This document shows, one piece after another, positions 20,575 through 34,900 of a stretch of DNA of 64,000 bases. The notes below the pieces were generated by a model. That model ran no database searches, was not told the DNA's origin, and saw nothing but the letters and a program-made list of their open reading frames with translations. The position numbers were made by a program, and so were the translations under genes. The first letter of the stretch is position 1. Each line of letters begins with the position of its first letter. Origin of the DNA: Bimastos eiseni (lineage: Eukaryota > Annelida > Clitellata > Crassiclitellata > Lumbricidae); NCBI GenBank assembly GCA_959347315.1, contig OY365822.1:13964519-14028518 (forward strand). Direction: 5' to 3'.

Positions 20575-22921
20575 CCTGACCGACTGACTGACTGACTGAC
20601 TGACTGACTGATTGACCATGGTGTTCTGCTTTCAGATTGAAATGACCATTAAAAATTGTCTCTGAGTATTTATTCCCAAATTTGACTCTATGAGAGTGCT
20701 ATATAAATTCCTTGCCAACTGTAAGACTTAAAGTCAGTCCTTTGTTCTTAGACTTGACCGTTTTTTCAGCAAGGTCATCTGGTGACCCTTCTCTCGTTAT
20801 TTCTATAACTGAAGCTGTTCTTGTTGAATGAGCTTCCCCATTTGTTGACCTACTTTTTAGACCTTTCTCCCTGTATTTATCCGTTCTACTCAGTCCGTTG
20901 TCATTTTCTTCTCTGCTTATGACTTGCCTCTTTCCAATTGATTATCCACCATAGCATCTTCCTGTAATCAAATTGGAGCAGGCTGAAGCATTGAGGATGA
21001 CGGTTGCATTTATCGAAGAGAGACTGACGTAGACGAATGTCTCTGTTGCAATGAAAAGTCTTCTGGATATTTATGTAATTACTTAATGGTTTTAGTGCAC
21101 CATTAGTGAGACGTTACTTATTACACCATCACTATAGAAGTTACTTATTACAAATTAAATTGTCCAATTGTGCAGAATTAGGCTGTATGCCTTCTGTGCT
21201 GAACTAGTAATATGCAATATTATTAATCAATCAATCAATCAGTGTTTTATTCAGTAAAACAGCATAGATCATAATACAATGTTTTGAGTAATAACAGACA
21301 GTACTGTTGCTGATCACCAAGGGAGACCCAAATAGGGACTGTATAGCCCCGCTAGTTAGGGCAACCCCCACATTAAGTAGAATTCTAGAAAGTCAGATGA
21401 CCGTACATCGGTAGATCGATAGTTTTAGCTATTTAAGCATTTCAGAACTATAACGAACTTAACTACCCTTAACTATATTCAAACAATCGCAGGTTACAGG
21501 TTAGAATATCTACAGTTCATGGTCAATAGCAGTTTAAACACTTCAATGCAGTTGCAGTATTAACAATGTTACAACAATCGTAATAAGCATATTTAATATT
21601 AAAGGAATATTAAAGGAACCAAGCAGTTATGCGATGTATCTATTTAATGTAATGTCAAACATTTTAATAAATATAAATATTCTTCTTCACTATTTTACTC
21701 TGAACAACCATTAGTTATGTTGTTAGCAGTAATATCAGTGTTCTTAAACCACCACAGTAAAATATCACGCTATGACTATATAACCGCTGTGTTACGTTAC
21801 ATTACCTGTGTCAATAGGTGGCACGGTGGCTGATTGGTTAGAGCAGTCGGCCCGTATTGTTCAGTGTTCGCTGAGTGAGTGGGTTCGACTCTCGTCCGAG
21901 GCATCTCTGTGTAAGGACCTTGAGCAAGTCCTTCGCACACAATTGCTCTGCATTACAACTGAAGTTGCGCCGTGGAGGTGTGTGTGTGCACTTCTGAACT
22001 TAACTGTAAGAAGGGTGATATCAAATAACAGTTTTATTGTATTGTATTGTATTGTATAGTACGTCGTTTGTGGTTCTTTTAGATAAGCTGAATTCAGTGC
22101 ATTTGGCTCAACAGCCGTCGCTACCAACATTCTATTCGCTCGACCTCGTCCTGCAGACGTTGAATTCGAGCGTAGTTCCTTACCACAAACAGACGCGATT
22201 GATGCTTCAGCGATTGCACAGGTTCATTATTGACCATCTCATGCAATCTATGAGCTTCTGTGGCGCCAATTGCAGTCGATTGGGTAAATCAATTAAACTT
22301 GATATAGCGCATCTTCTAGAAATCTATGCAATGTGCTCTCTGCGGTAGCACATATGATGCCATTTCAACGACTGTTAGAACAATTAGCAAAATGATGTAT
22401 AGTAAGCTAAAAGAGTCACCAGGGGTGGGCCCATGCACAAACGTGAAACCAACCAACGGATTCTCGCCAAAAGCTGACAGGTGGCATGGATACTCAAAGT
22501 ATTTGAGCAAATAGCAAAAACAATGCATAGTAAGCTAAGAGAGTCACCAGTGTTGGTCCACACACAAGCGTGGAACCAACCAATGGATTCCCCTCAAAGG
22601 CTGACAGATAGCGTGGATGTTCAGAGAGTCTGGACCAAGCTGGGTGTGGCCCAATGACCGATTGGTCAGAGCCTGTAATGCATGCTGGTTTGAGCCAAGG
22701 CCGTTGCTGTCTAGGAACCTTGAGCAGGTCCTTCAATGCTCTTTCATATTTTCGAGTGCATTTCTAAACTTTGGAAGGAGGTTGAAATTGAGATTACTAA
22801 CTGTTTAATTAAATTTTTATTAATAATAAGTTTCTATGAATGAGCAAACTTTGTGGTCCACTGCTCCATCAGCACTCTTATTCACCATCTATCTGTCTGT
22901 CTCTCTGTCTCTTTCTCTCGA

Positions 22922-22954
<33 letters not shown>

Positions 22955-25900
22955 ATGTCTCTCTGTCTCCATGTGTCTCTATCTATCCCTCTCTGTCTGT
23001 CTCTGTATGTCTCTTTATTTATCCCTCTCTGTTTTTATCTGCATTGTCTGTGTTTTTTTATCTATCCCTCTCTCTTTCTCTCTGTCAGTGACTCTATCCC
23101 ACTCTGTTTGTCTCTGCTTTGTCTGTTCTTTGTCTCTTGTGTCATACTCAGCTGACAAAGGCGTTGTCTCTCATGTGATAACAAATTGTTTTGTTCTTCA
23201 TCCATTTCATTTGTAAATTGCCGACATTTCAGGGGTGAAATATTCTTGCTTAGTAAAGGTTGTCCTAGGTCAACAATAATAATAGGTTGTCCTAGGTCAA
23301 CAATAATAAGAGGTTGTCCTAGGTCAACATTAATAAGAGGTTGTCCTAAGTCAACAATAATAAGAGGTTGTCCTAGGTCAACAATAATAAGAGGTTGTCC
23401 TAGGTCAACCATAATAAGAGGTTGTCCTAGGTCAACAACTATAATTGTAGAGGGTTGAACCTGAGCATTCCGCATTACATTGCAGGAACTGAACCATTTA
23501 GTTAACGTGCTTTGCTAGGTTGGCCAATCACTTGCTACATTGGGTCATGAAATTGTCCCTGCTTACCATTGACCTTTTTGGACCGTGACATGACGTATGC
23601 TCTGTTATTGCAGCTGGCTCCAGGAGCAACACGGCATTCCAGGCAAAATGAACCTCCTGTTTTCTTCATCAGCCGAAGACCGGTTAGTCCTCTCGTTTGA
23701 CAGTCTCTTAGTCCTCTTGTTAGGCAGCCTGTTAGTCTGCTTGTCTACTTATTAAGTTAAGCCTGGGCTTCCCAAACTTTTCAAAGTTTGAGCAGTAGGA
23801 TTTTTCCATTTCAGCCCAATTTACTGATTCTTTTTTGTTTTCGATCATCTAAAATTTGTATAAAAATTGATTTTTGGACAATTCTAAGACTCTACTGCCA
23901 TCTAGAATGATAGCCTTATAAGTGTTTTTGCTATGACTTTAAAAAATTTTGTTACCTGATTCGCTTTGTGACCGGGACCAATGCACAATTTGGGAGGCGC
24001 TGTGTTAGGCAATCGTCTGAACTCCTAGTTCATTAGTTTCTTGATTTGTCATTACTGGTTTGTTTATCTGCTAGTGTTGGTGGCATAGACAGTGTGGAAA
24101 TATCTAAAATGTGTCTGGATGTATGCGTGTGCAGTTTTGTGTATGTAATACCTTTCACTTTGATTTTACTTCTCCATGTAGCATTTCATGTTACAGAATG
24201 CCTTTCATAGCCGACATAAATTTGCTGCCTGTAGTAGTATCCTAATGGGGTTAATTTATTTATTTATTTATTATTGAAATTTGATATCGCCCTTCTTCCA
24301 ACATCTTTTGGTCAGAAGTGCACATGCACGCCTCGACAGCACAATTGCAGTTGTAATGCAGAGCAAATGTGCGCAAAGGACTTTCTCAAAGTCCCTACAC
24401 AGTGACTCCCTGGATGGTCATCACGAATAGAAAGTTTATTAGCAAACTGGTGAATATAACTGAGGTTTTGAATGAAGCAAGGAAGTTAATCAGTTTTTGA
24501 AATCCAATGGGTTTAGTTGTTCAATTAGTAAGTCAAATGTCTTTGCAAATGGTCTCAAGATCTTAGTCAGTTTGAGGCCAATTTAGACCTCTTCTGTTTG
24601 AGGTCTTAATTGGTACCTTGACTTATTCCATTTTAATTGAAAAACTCCTAGATCTTGATTGCAATTTTGCTCTATTCTACCAGCGATTGATGTCTTGGAC
24701 ATGTTGACAATGACACAATAGAAGTCGTTCGATTAGAAGGGAGGCCATTCCATTTGAATACAAAGGATGGCCATTCCAGGTGGATCCACAGGATGACCAT
24801 TCTATGTGGATCCAAAGGGAGGCCATTCCAAAAATGGATCCAAAGTATGACCATTCTATGTGGATCCAAAGGCAGGCCATTCCAAGTGATTCCAAAGGGA
24901 GGCAATTCCAAATTTATCCAAAGTATGGCCATTCTATGTGGATCCAAATTCAGGCAATTCCAAGTGGTTCCAAAGGGAGGCAATTCCAAATAGATCCAAA
25001 GTCCAAAGTATGGTCATTCTATGTGGATCCAAAGGATGACCATTCCAGGTGAATCCAAAGGGGGGCATTCATAGGCAGATGACCCAACCACTGGAAAGGA
25101 GCAATGCTATGTTGTGAGTTGTTGGAAAAGGAACAACTGCTGTTATTGTTAATGTTTATTTCAAAAGTTTCTGTTTACATCTTTAGATTAACTATGTAAA
25201 TTTGTTGTTGTTAGCCTCAAATGGTCGATTACGAATCCAGCGTATCGGGACGATACTCCGTTCATGGCTGGGATGCCGAGTATGTTGAGTGACGGAAGTA
25301 TGCTGACCCTGTCAAAGGAGGCACATACTAAGATGCTGGCAGCTGACAAGTGTGATATTACGAAGATTAACCCGTTGTTCGGGTCTGACTTGGTCTACAA
25401 GTGCAAGGTATTTACTCTACAATCTCTTGTTACTATTGTTATTATAATTATTATTGTTATTATTATTGTTATTATTATTATTATTGTTATGATTGTTGTT
25501 GTTATTATTGCCATTATTATTATTGTTATATTATTATTATTGTTTTATTATTATTATTTTATTATTATTGTTACTATTATTATTGCTATTATTATTGTTA
25601 TTATTATTGCTATTATTATTGCTATTAGCAATTGCTTTTATTGTTATTAACAGATGCATTTATTTCTTCATAAGACTGAGTGAGAACTCCTATGCATACT
25701 TATGATATTGATCGTTTTCAATATTATGTTTCCCAAAACTGATGGTGAGTTTGATCTCTTGACCAAGATACAATGGTCAATCCATCTGGTCTTTTACTGT
25801 CGGATCTGGAAATTTATTTTTATTACTATTTTTCCTCGAGGTACATATGATCCCTTGTAATTAAAAAAAGTAGCATTTTTGTCTTGAATGTCTTATCTCC

Positions 25901-28900
25901 ACAGTTGGTTTATTATTGTTATTATGATTATTATTAATTATAATTATTACTTTTTTATTGTTATTATTATCATTATTGCTGCTTGCCAGCAGATATATTA
26001 CCCACGTACCAGATATTATATGGCATCTGATCTCTGAAGGACAACTATTCTCGTCTTCAGCGTCTGCATTCAATGTGTTGATGGACCTTATTTTCCTTAC
26101 TGTCGATATACTTATGGGTTTCTTTATTATTGTTTTCCAGGTGGACAAAGTTGTCGTGAATAAGTTTTGGGGGCTTGGTCAACCGGATTACTCCAAGGTT
26201 TTATCTGCTGCAGACAGTGGACTGGGATTTCTAACAGACACGGCTACGAGAAGGTTACGATTATAATTGTGTTTTAAGTGTAAGAAGCAGGTGAAAGGCT
26301 AATTGGCTAAGAGGCTAAGGCTAAAAAGTTGTCAGATCCTTCTTCGTAACTTGAGACCATCGTGGCCCACAAGATATTCCGTCTGCGTTATTTGATGGTA
26401 CTATTTTTAGGTACTTTACTAACTTCAGAGGATTTCTTAGTAGAAGAAAGAGAGCCAACCCGGGTGTAATAAGTGGATTGACCATATGCTGTGTGTGGGT
26501 AGGTCAGACAGCGAGGGAAAGGTCTGGCCAACTGCCCTCGTATTCTGAGGCTAAGAAAACTTAAGTCGCTTACACTTTGTACCCACGGCTAACCTAAGAG
26601 ACTGCACTTGTTCTTTGTTCTTTTGTTCATAAAATTTTTTATCTTTGTTCTTATTATTAAACTAGAAATCATTATCGTCGCCATCAGTTATGCTACAAAT
26701 CGTCTGTTTTCCGTTCTCTCTTCTTGCAGCATGCAGCCTCCTCCGTTCTGGGCAAAGGATTACCCTCTGCATCAATGTGCAGCAGTCGGTGATGCTGAGG
26801 GAATCGAACGTCTGCTGAGGGAAGGGTGGTCAGCGTTGCAGAAGGACCGCAACTCTCTCACACCCCTCCACCATGCTGCCGTGTGAGTTGCCTTATTTAT
26901 TTCTACAAATAGTGTTTGGTGGTCAGTCTAGAACAATGGTCAGTCTAGAATGATGTCCACTGTTCAGTCTAGCTTGCAAGGTCAGGCTAGAACAATTTTC
27001 GCACTGAGAGTGCCTCTGATTAGGTCATACTGGGAGAGACGCTATAGAAATATGTAGATTCAATATTTACGTAAAAGGCCAACCATGGTGACAATGGTCT
27101 TCATCTGGAGACTATAAGTCAGAAAGCGGAATCAGACGAAATGTCAATGAGACTGACCCAGTTTCATCTTTCTGTGATTGGAATGCATTCTTTGCTATGA
27201 GCATAAATGATGAAATGTTGTTTCCTGAATTCTGTTAATAATAATAATAATAATTTGCGTTTAATTTCAAACTGACAAACCGCAGTATCATTACCAGTAC
27301 GGTATGAACGAACGATAACAAGTTATTACAGAAGTCAAATTTAATTGTTGGCAGCCATGCAACGCGCCCATTACGTTCTGCATTTCATATTAGCAAATGC
27401 CGCCGCCTGCGAAAGAAGGACTAGTCAATCTTATGGAGATAAGGATTTATATCAAACTTGGTTTCTCAGCCCTGTACCCCAGTGTGTTCCCCATTGCTCT
27501 ACACCCCCTCCCCAACTGAACTGATAGTGACATTGTTTGTTTGTTGCTGAATAGTAATGGCCATATCAACGCCGTTAGCGTGCTGCTAAATTTTGGTCAG
27601 TGTTCTCCAAACCTCATCAACGACACTGGTTCCACGCCCCTCCATCTCGCCGCATCTCAGGGTAAAGCCTACATTGTCGAACTACTTCTCTCGCACCAAG
27701 ACACTGACGTTGTAAGTTGTACGGTCGTCTTTTTGTGTTTTGTTTCTTTATTTATTTTATAACAATAACAATGTGGCACGGTGGCTGATTGGGCAGAGCG
27801 GTCGGCCCATAAGCGCTCAGCATGCAAGATTTCTATTACAAGATTTACAATTACAAGATTACAATTACAAGATTTCAATCACGAGATTTCGATTACAAGA
27901 CCATGATTACAAGATTGCAATTACAAAATTGAGACTACAAGATTACAGTCTTGACTGGATTTGAACCCAAGACCTCTTGGCTGATGGTCCAGAAATTATA
28001 TATATATATATTTATAATAATTATTTACAAAATTTATAAAGCAATTTACAATTTATAAAACATCAGTAAATTTATTAACAAATATTGGTATATATGGTAA
28101 GTAGATATGTTTAAAGTCCTAATACTTAATGGATGAGGAACGCTGAATGTGCTGTTTACTGCCAACCATAGACAGGAGTTGTAGTTGTGATATATGTGTG
28201 TGCAGGAGCTTGCCGGTGGGGACTTCTTCGAATTGTTCAAGCATCATTTGCCCATTTTTAAAATATTTATTCTTGTATAATTTGATCTATCAATGAATAT
28301 TCGCTTATCGAATAGCATCAAAGATGACACGGTCGCAACATTTACATCTGGAGTTAATCAAAGTAAGTGAAAAGTTATTAAGTATATTCTTTATTGAACC
28401 ACAATAGATACACAATACATTGTACACCATTGTACATCTTTAGAGGGAGTCTCTGCTCCATCATCGTCTGCTCGGTTGTTCTATGATTATTGTTTGAAGT
28501 GATGTGGAGTCCATTGTTGTTTTCTTCAGAATCTTCTCGATAAACTGGGTAAGACGGCGTTGGACTACTGTGAAAGTATCACAAAGACGCAGTGGGTGGC
28601 TTCCGCAAATCTGCTGCGATTTGCCATGAGTCAACCAGTGAGTAATCGAGTACTTCACGAGTACTAATACCATTGAGTTTTCTTCTTATATGGAGGAGAC
28701 ATGTCATTGTGTTATATTTCCTGTAATGACACATAATATTATTATTTACTGTCTGCACAATATTTCATTTTACTAATGTACCTATGATCTTGTGAATTAC
28801 ACAAGGGACCTGCAAATCTCATATCGAATTGTGATTCAGGTTTGAATTCAAATCGAATGAGCAGTTACCAGTTTGATATTCATATTGGGTGTACCTATAA

Positions 28901-31900
28901 TCCTATATAATGACCTCACAATTACATTGTGCTTATGCACTTATGGTACAGCTCCTTTGCACTTCTTATGGTACATTGTTCTCTTGAAATTTCTTAGTGC
29001 TTCTGCACTTTGACAGTGCCTATGCACTTACATAGTTCCATTGCACTTTGTGTAGTGTCTTTATACGTATATAGCTCCTTTGTTTTACTTTGTGCTTATG
29101 CACTTGCAGTGCTGCACAGTTCCTTTACACTTACATAGTGGCTTTGCACTTTCATTCATTCATTCATTTGCCGAAATTTGATACCACCCTTCTTCCAATG
29201 TCTTTTGCTCAGAAGTTCATACACACGCCTTGATGGCGCAATTGCAGTTGCACTGCAGAGCAATGGTGCGCGAAGGACTTGCTCAAGGTCCCTACCCAGC
29301 GACTGACGCACCGGACGAGGCTTGAACCCGCGCGCTCAGCACTCACTGAACGTTACGGGCTGACTGCTCTAACGGCTGCTGTGCCACACTTTGTGTAGTG
29401 CCACTGCACTTTGTATAGTACCTTTGTACTTATATAGTACCTTTGAATTTGCACATTGCCGAAGCACTTGTGTTGTTCATTTGCATAATGCCTTTGATGC
29501 CTAAGACTAGATGATTGTGACTGGATGGATGTTATGACTTTAGATGCCAACGATTCAGGTGTATTTGATGGACGGCAGCTGTCGTCTGCTGAACCTCGTC
29601 TCCAAGGCCAACACTACGGTCCAGCAGCTGCATCAACAGATGATGAAGGTAACTCATCACTAGCTGACTATTGGTAATAGTAGTTTCATATAGATTATGA
29701 AACTACTAACTCACTGAATACTTTATTTAGGTACCTACTGGCTCGATGATACGAACATATGTGATGAATAAGAACCCTGTTGGATGTAAAGCCAGTTTGG
29801 CTGTAAAGCCAGTTGGCTATAATACCCATTGGCTATTAAACGAGTTGTCTTTAAAGCCAGTTGGTCATAAACATGGTTGGCTGTAATGCCAGTTGGCTAT
29901 AATGCCAGTTGGCTATAAAGCCAGTTGGTTGTAAAGCTTGTTAGCTCTAAAGCCAGTTGGCTATAATGCCTGTTGGCTATAAAACCAGTTGACTTTAAAG
30001 TCAGTTGGTCATTAAAAATGTTGGCTATAGAACCAGTTGGCTCTAAACGACTTGTATCGAATGATTTATGTTCTATAGGCTCTTAATCTCCCAGAGAATT
30101 GCAATCATCTCTTCACGATCTGGATCTGCAGTCGAAATCTACGTAAGTTGAGGCGGATTGATAAACAGAATAGAAGCAACCAAAGAGAAAAAAGAGATAT
30201 TGAACGTCTTGATATACTTTAGAGTTATGAAGCTATCTTGATCATTAGGGTAACAGGATGTTGAACCAAGATTACTTAAATTGAGCTCAGTTTATCCATT
30301 TTAATTTGATATAGGATCTACCAGAATATTTCATATAGGTTTACTGAACTTAAGATTATGTTATCTTGGATTATGTGAGCCAGAATATTTCAAAGTAATG
30401 ATCATTTGATCTAAGTAATATTATGCATAATATTCATTGTGTGAATAATTGCACGATTTATGTAGAGTTTTTTTCTCTTGCCATTTATGTAGAGCTTTTT
30501 TCTCTTGCCATTTATTTAGAGCTATTTTCTCTTGCCATTTATGTAGAGATACTTTCTCTTGCCATTTATACAGAGCTTTTTTCTCTTACCATTTATGTAG
30601 AGCTATTTTCTCTTGTCATTTATGTAGGGCCATTTTATCTTGCCATTTATGTCAAGCTATTTTCTCTTGCCATTTATGTAGGGCCATTTTATCTTGCCAT
30701 TTTTGTCAAGCTATTTTCTCTTGCCATTTATGTCGAGATATTTTCTCTTGACAGATATTGAGATATTTTCTCTTGCCATTTATGTAGGGCTATTTTCTCT
30801 TGCTATTTATGTAGAGCTTTTCTCTTTTGCAGAACTGCAGCTGAAGCCAGAACACAAACCGATCCAGCACTTGAACGACTGGAAACGACGTATCGTATCG
30901 ATGCTGACCGATCAGGATCCGAACCGAGAGGATCCACAGCTGTTCTGGCGACGGGACGCCATTCTTTCGATTGATGACGAAAAGAAGGTCAGTGAGATCG
31001 TTGCAGTCGACTCAACTGGATATGAAATCAAGAATAAACATTTTTTATTTGAATAGAACAGATTTTTTTTAATTATATGAGATTTTTGTGTGATTTGAAT
31101 AGAAAATGTTTGATCATTGTTTTCAGGTGAAGCATCATGTTGCCATAAATCTACTTTTCCTCGAAGCGTATCACAACTACATAAAGTCCCTCTATCCTTG
31201 TGCTGAACATGATGCTACCATCCTCGCTGGAATCCTTCTACAGCTTCAGCACGGCGACTTTGATCCCGCTAAGCAGACGTCACAATACCACATCAGGTTG
31301 GTTGCTTCCACAGTAAAGTGGAAGTTTATTTATAAGAATTGAAACTGATGGATAGACAACATTAGTGAGGACATTACACCACTTGGAATAATTTATGAGT
31401 GACTTAGAACAATGGAGATCGTTTCTTTTCTTACCCATCACCATCCAAGTTCTGGCTTTAGGAATTGGCAAAGATGATGAATAGGTAAAGGTAAAGTAGC
31501 AGTAACATTAAAGGTAATAGGTAAAGGTATAGCAACTGCTAAAAGTTACCATTATAGGTTACAGTTGCAGTAAAAAGCAAAGGTAATGGGTAAAGGTAAA
31601 CAGCAAAGATAAAAAGTACATATATGGGTAAAGGTAAACAGCAAAGGTAAAAATACATATAATAGGTTTCACTGGAAGGGAAGGTAATAGGTAAAGGTAT
31701 TCAGTGAAGGTAAGGAATAATGGCACTCCACTGAAACATGAACCCAGAGGTTGAAGGTTGAACTGTAAATGATTACTTCGACAATTCTACAACCTTTTTA
31801 AATGAAACTCTGTTATTCGGAATTGGATCCATATCCATATCCATATCCTGGTGGTGCCAGTCCAAAGTCTAGATAGAGGAGGGAATATGTGCTATTGATC

Positions 31901-34900
31901 CTTGTTAAGACACAGTGTCGTCAAACAGAAACTACATACATGCTAGCACCATTTTTTCTTTTCAAGTGGTGCCAGTCCAAAGTGTGGATAGAGAAGGAGG
32001 CAACATTGACAGCTCATTTTTTCACACTTTGGATTGGCACCTCACTGTGACACAGCATCATTAAACAGAAGCTACCTACCTACCTGCCAGGGCCGTACCG
32101 AGGGAGGGGCCAGTGGGGCTGTGGCACAGGGCGCAAATGTGTAAAGGGCGCAAATTTCAGGATGGAATAAATTATTATTCCATAAAATACACTATTTTCA
32201 AAATGTGGGGTGCCAGATTGATGCTAGGCACAGGGCGTAAATACTATTTTCAAAATGTGGGGGCGCTAGATTGATGCTAGGCACAGGGCATGAATACTAT
32301 TTTCAAAATGTGAGGGCGCTAGATTGATGCTAGGCACAGGGCGTAAATACTATTTTCAAAATGTGGGGGCACCAGATTGATGCTAGGCACAGGGTGCAAT
32401 TGTAGCTCGGTATGGCCCTGCTATCTGCTATTAAACAGTTTGAAGCCCTGATAAAGGACGAGGGCTAATCATCTGTACTATGACAAAGCTTTATTATATA
32501 AAGCATCTCAGCCCTCTTAGTCCTGCAACTCCATAATAATGTTTAGAAAGGTGTGGCGACCCCAGCTATTAAAAGTATTGGGTTACTGCCTTGACCGTGT
32601 TTTACACCCATGTGTTTTACTACTTATCACTTGATAACCAAGATTGCCTCATAACAGGATAGCAGCACGATCAATCTTTAATTAACAGAACAATTTAAAG
32701 TTTTTGTTGGTTATATTATTTTATTAATTGAATCCTAGTACAAGAAATAAGTAAAGATTAATTAAAGTAATTATAGTAGAAGGCTAGTTCGTGTAATAAT
32801 CACGATTACATAAATATTATATATGAGAAATAACGCTGAAAATGTGTTTTTTTTAAAAAAATTCCTAAAGGTCTCAGGCAACCTCTGACAAATCCTAAGG
32901 CTAACCCCCGTGTGGGTCCTGACCCACAGGTTGAGAACCCTGGTATAGGGACTACCTATGTGCACTTGGCTTTGTAAGGCAATGGAACCCAGTCATCCAC
33001 TGTGCAGCATTTCATGTAATGACCAAAGGTGATCAAGTGTTTTGTTGTCATTCTTTGTTATCATTTTCTTTATCAATGCAGCCATTTGTCATTCTTTTTG
33101 CACAGTGAACAGTTAATGCCGACGCTGATACCACATGCGATGGTGCAGAGCAGGTACCAGTATTGGTCTAAGACAATCATCGATCAGTACAGACACTACA
33201 GCAAGAACATGATTACTAGAGAGAGAACCATGCCGGTTCGTTGAGTTCATTTGATTGGTTTATTTATTTTGTTATTTTAGTTTGTTAATGACGTTTTGGT
33301 TTGGATTGTTGGTAAATATGCAGTTGCCTTACCAGGTCTTAGAATCTCTTGGTACTTTAGTTTGGGTTTGAGGTAATTTAGTAGTTACCATACTAGGTCT
33401 TGTAACCTCTAAAGACTTTTTGTTGTAGCTTACTATCTATCTTACTTGTTTATTTTTTGGCCAGTTTATAGAAGACGGATATGATTATCCGTTGTTTAGC
33501 TTGGCGGACTTTCAGCAAAGAGGTGGGGGGTTCAAACCCCATCCATGCAGGCATTTTTGCAAGAATTCAGCTCCTTGGCCAACTCAGCTCCAATGTTTAC
33601 CCTGACTTTACACTACAAGTAGTTAGTTACCTTACCTGATCTCAAGACCAATAAAGACTTTGATAATTAATAAATTACGAGTTCTAGTCTTATAGCCTCT
33701 AAAGACTTTTTGGTTGTGTTTGAGGTAATTATGTAGTTCCCTGTCAAGGTCTTTCAACTGTTGTTGGCCAATAAAGTGACATACAGAAAAAACTTATGGT
33801 ATCATATCATAGGTGGTTCAATCAATCAGTCGGAATTTATATAGCGCCCCTTTGGAGATCTTTATTTATTGGGTCACCATGGCTAGGGAAGAATTGGCCA
33901 GATGACATCGGAGACGACTCGAGGCGTGTCTTGAGGTGAAGCAGGAAGACCAGTGAAGAAGGTCTGAGATGAACGGAGAGACTACAGTGTTACCGATGTT
34001 CAAACCTAAGTCATGTGCTAGGTAAGTTACGAGATCTTACTCTTTCATACGTTACCTTACTTGCTGCTGATACAGGTACTTCAGATGCATTTTCTAACCA
34101 TCTGCTGGAACCTGACGGCCTATGGATCGGCTTTCTTCACTGGATATGTTCAGACAAAGGTTGACCTTGAATGATATCAGTTTAATTGAAATTTTATTTG
34201 CTAAATAGCTATATTCTCAGTGGCCGATCTGTTAGAACGGTCGGCCCGTAATGTTCAGTGTGCGCTGAGCGAGCGGGTTTGACCCTCGTCCGGGGAGTCA
34301 CTGTGTAGGGACCTTGAGCAAGTCCTTTGCACACAATTGCTCTGCAGTACAACTGCAATTGCGCTGTCGAGGCGTTGGCACTTCTGAGCAAAAGATGTTG
34401 GAAGAAGAGCGATATCAAATTTCGGTAATAAATAAATAAATGATATTCTATCTTCTGATTACGTTTGTTATATCTTGTGAATATCTGATTTGTGTTCGTC
34501 CAAAGCATGTTCAATTGCATTGTATGGCAGGTAGACAGATTAAAAGACAGACAGAACGACAGACAAAATGACAGAGAGACAGACAGACACACAGATAAAC
34601 TGTTATACACCCTTTGTGAATCTGTTGGAAGACACTGTGTATGAACCACATGCACACATACACAGGCTGTCTTAATCTGTCTGTCTGTCTCTCTTTGTCT
34701 GTCTGTCTCTCTTTGTCTGTCTGTCTCTCATTGTCTTGCCTTTTTCTGTCTCATTTGATTTCTCTTAATTTCTCATTTAATTTATCTCTTGCTGAGTTTA
34801 TGCTTGTTGCTTTCCTTATTTTCCTAGGGGCGCGTATCATCGCCTGTCTACATTGGGGTCAACGACATTGGTATTCATATCATCACCGTGGAAACCAAGG

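Noticed and set aside
22836..23216. Three overlapping Leu/Ser/Cys-rich frames
   Set aside because: They are translations of a TCTG/TCTC simple repeat in a KRIT1 intron.
23262..23452. Regular 27-bp direct repeats resembling a CRISPR array
   Set aside because: There are no spacers between repeats and the genome is eukaryotic; this is a plain minisatellite.
23614..23682. Alternative reading of KRIT1 exon 4 as L-A-P-G-A-T-R-H-S
   Set aside because: That frame does not join in phase to the next exon, whereas the W-L-Q-E-Q-H-G frame does and matches the vertebrate protein.
24672..25052. Frames with repeated M-W-I-Q and D-P-H-R-M on opposite strands
   Set aside because: These are translations of the GGATCC minisatellite.
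30423..30761. Frame with repeated Y-V-E-L-F-S-L-A-I
   Set aside because: It is a by-product of the 27-bp minisatellite in front of a KRIT1 exon.
34213..34290. tRNA gene candidate with A and B boxes
   Set aside because: The A and B boxes belong to the heads of tRNA-derived SINEs, which have long bodies, no acceptor-stem pairing that I could see, and many copies.
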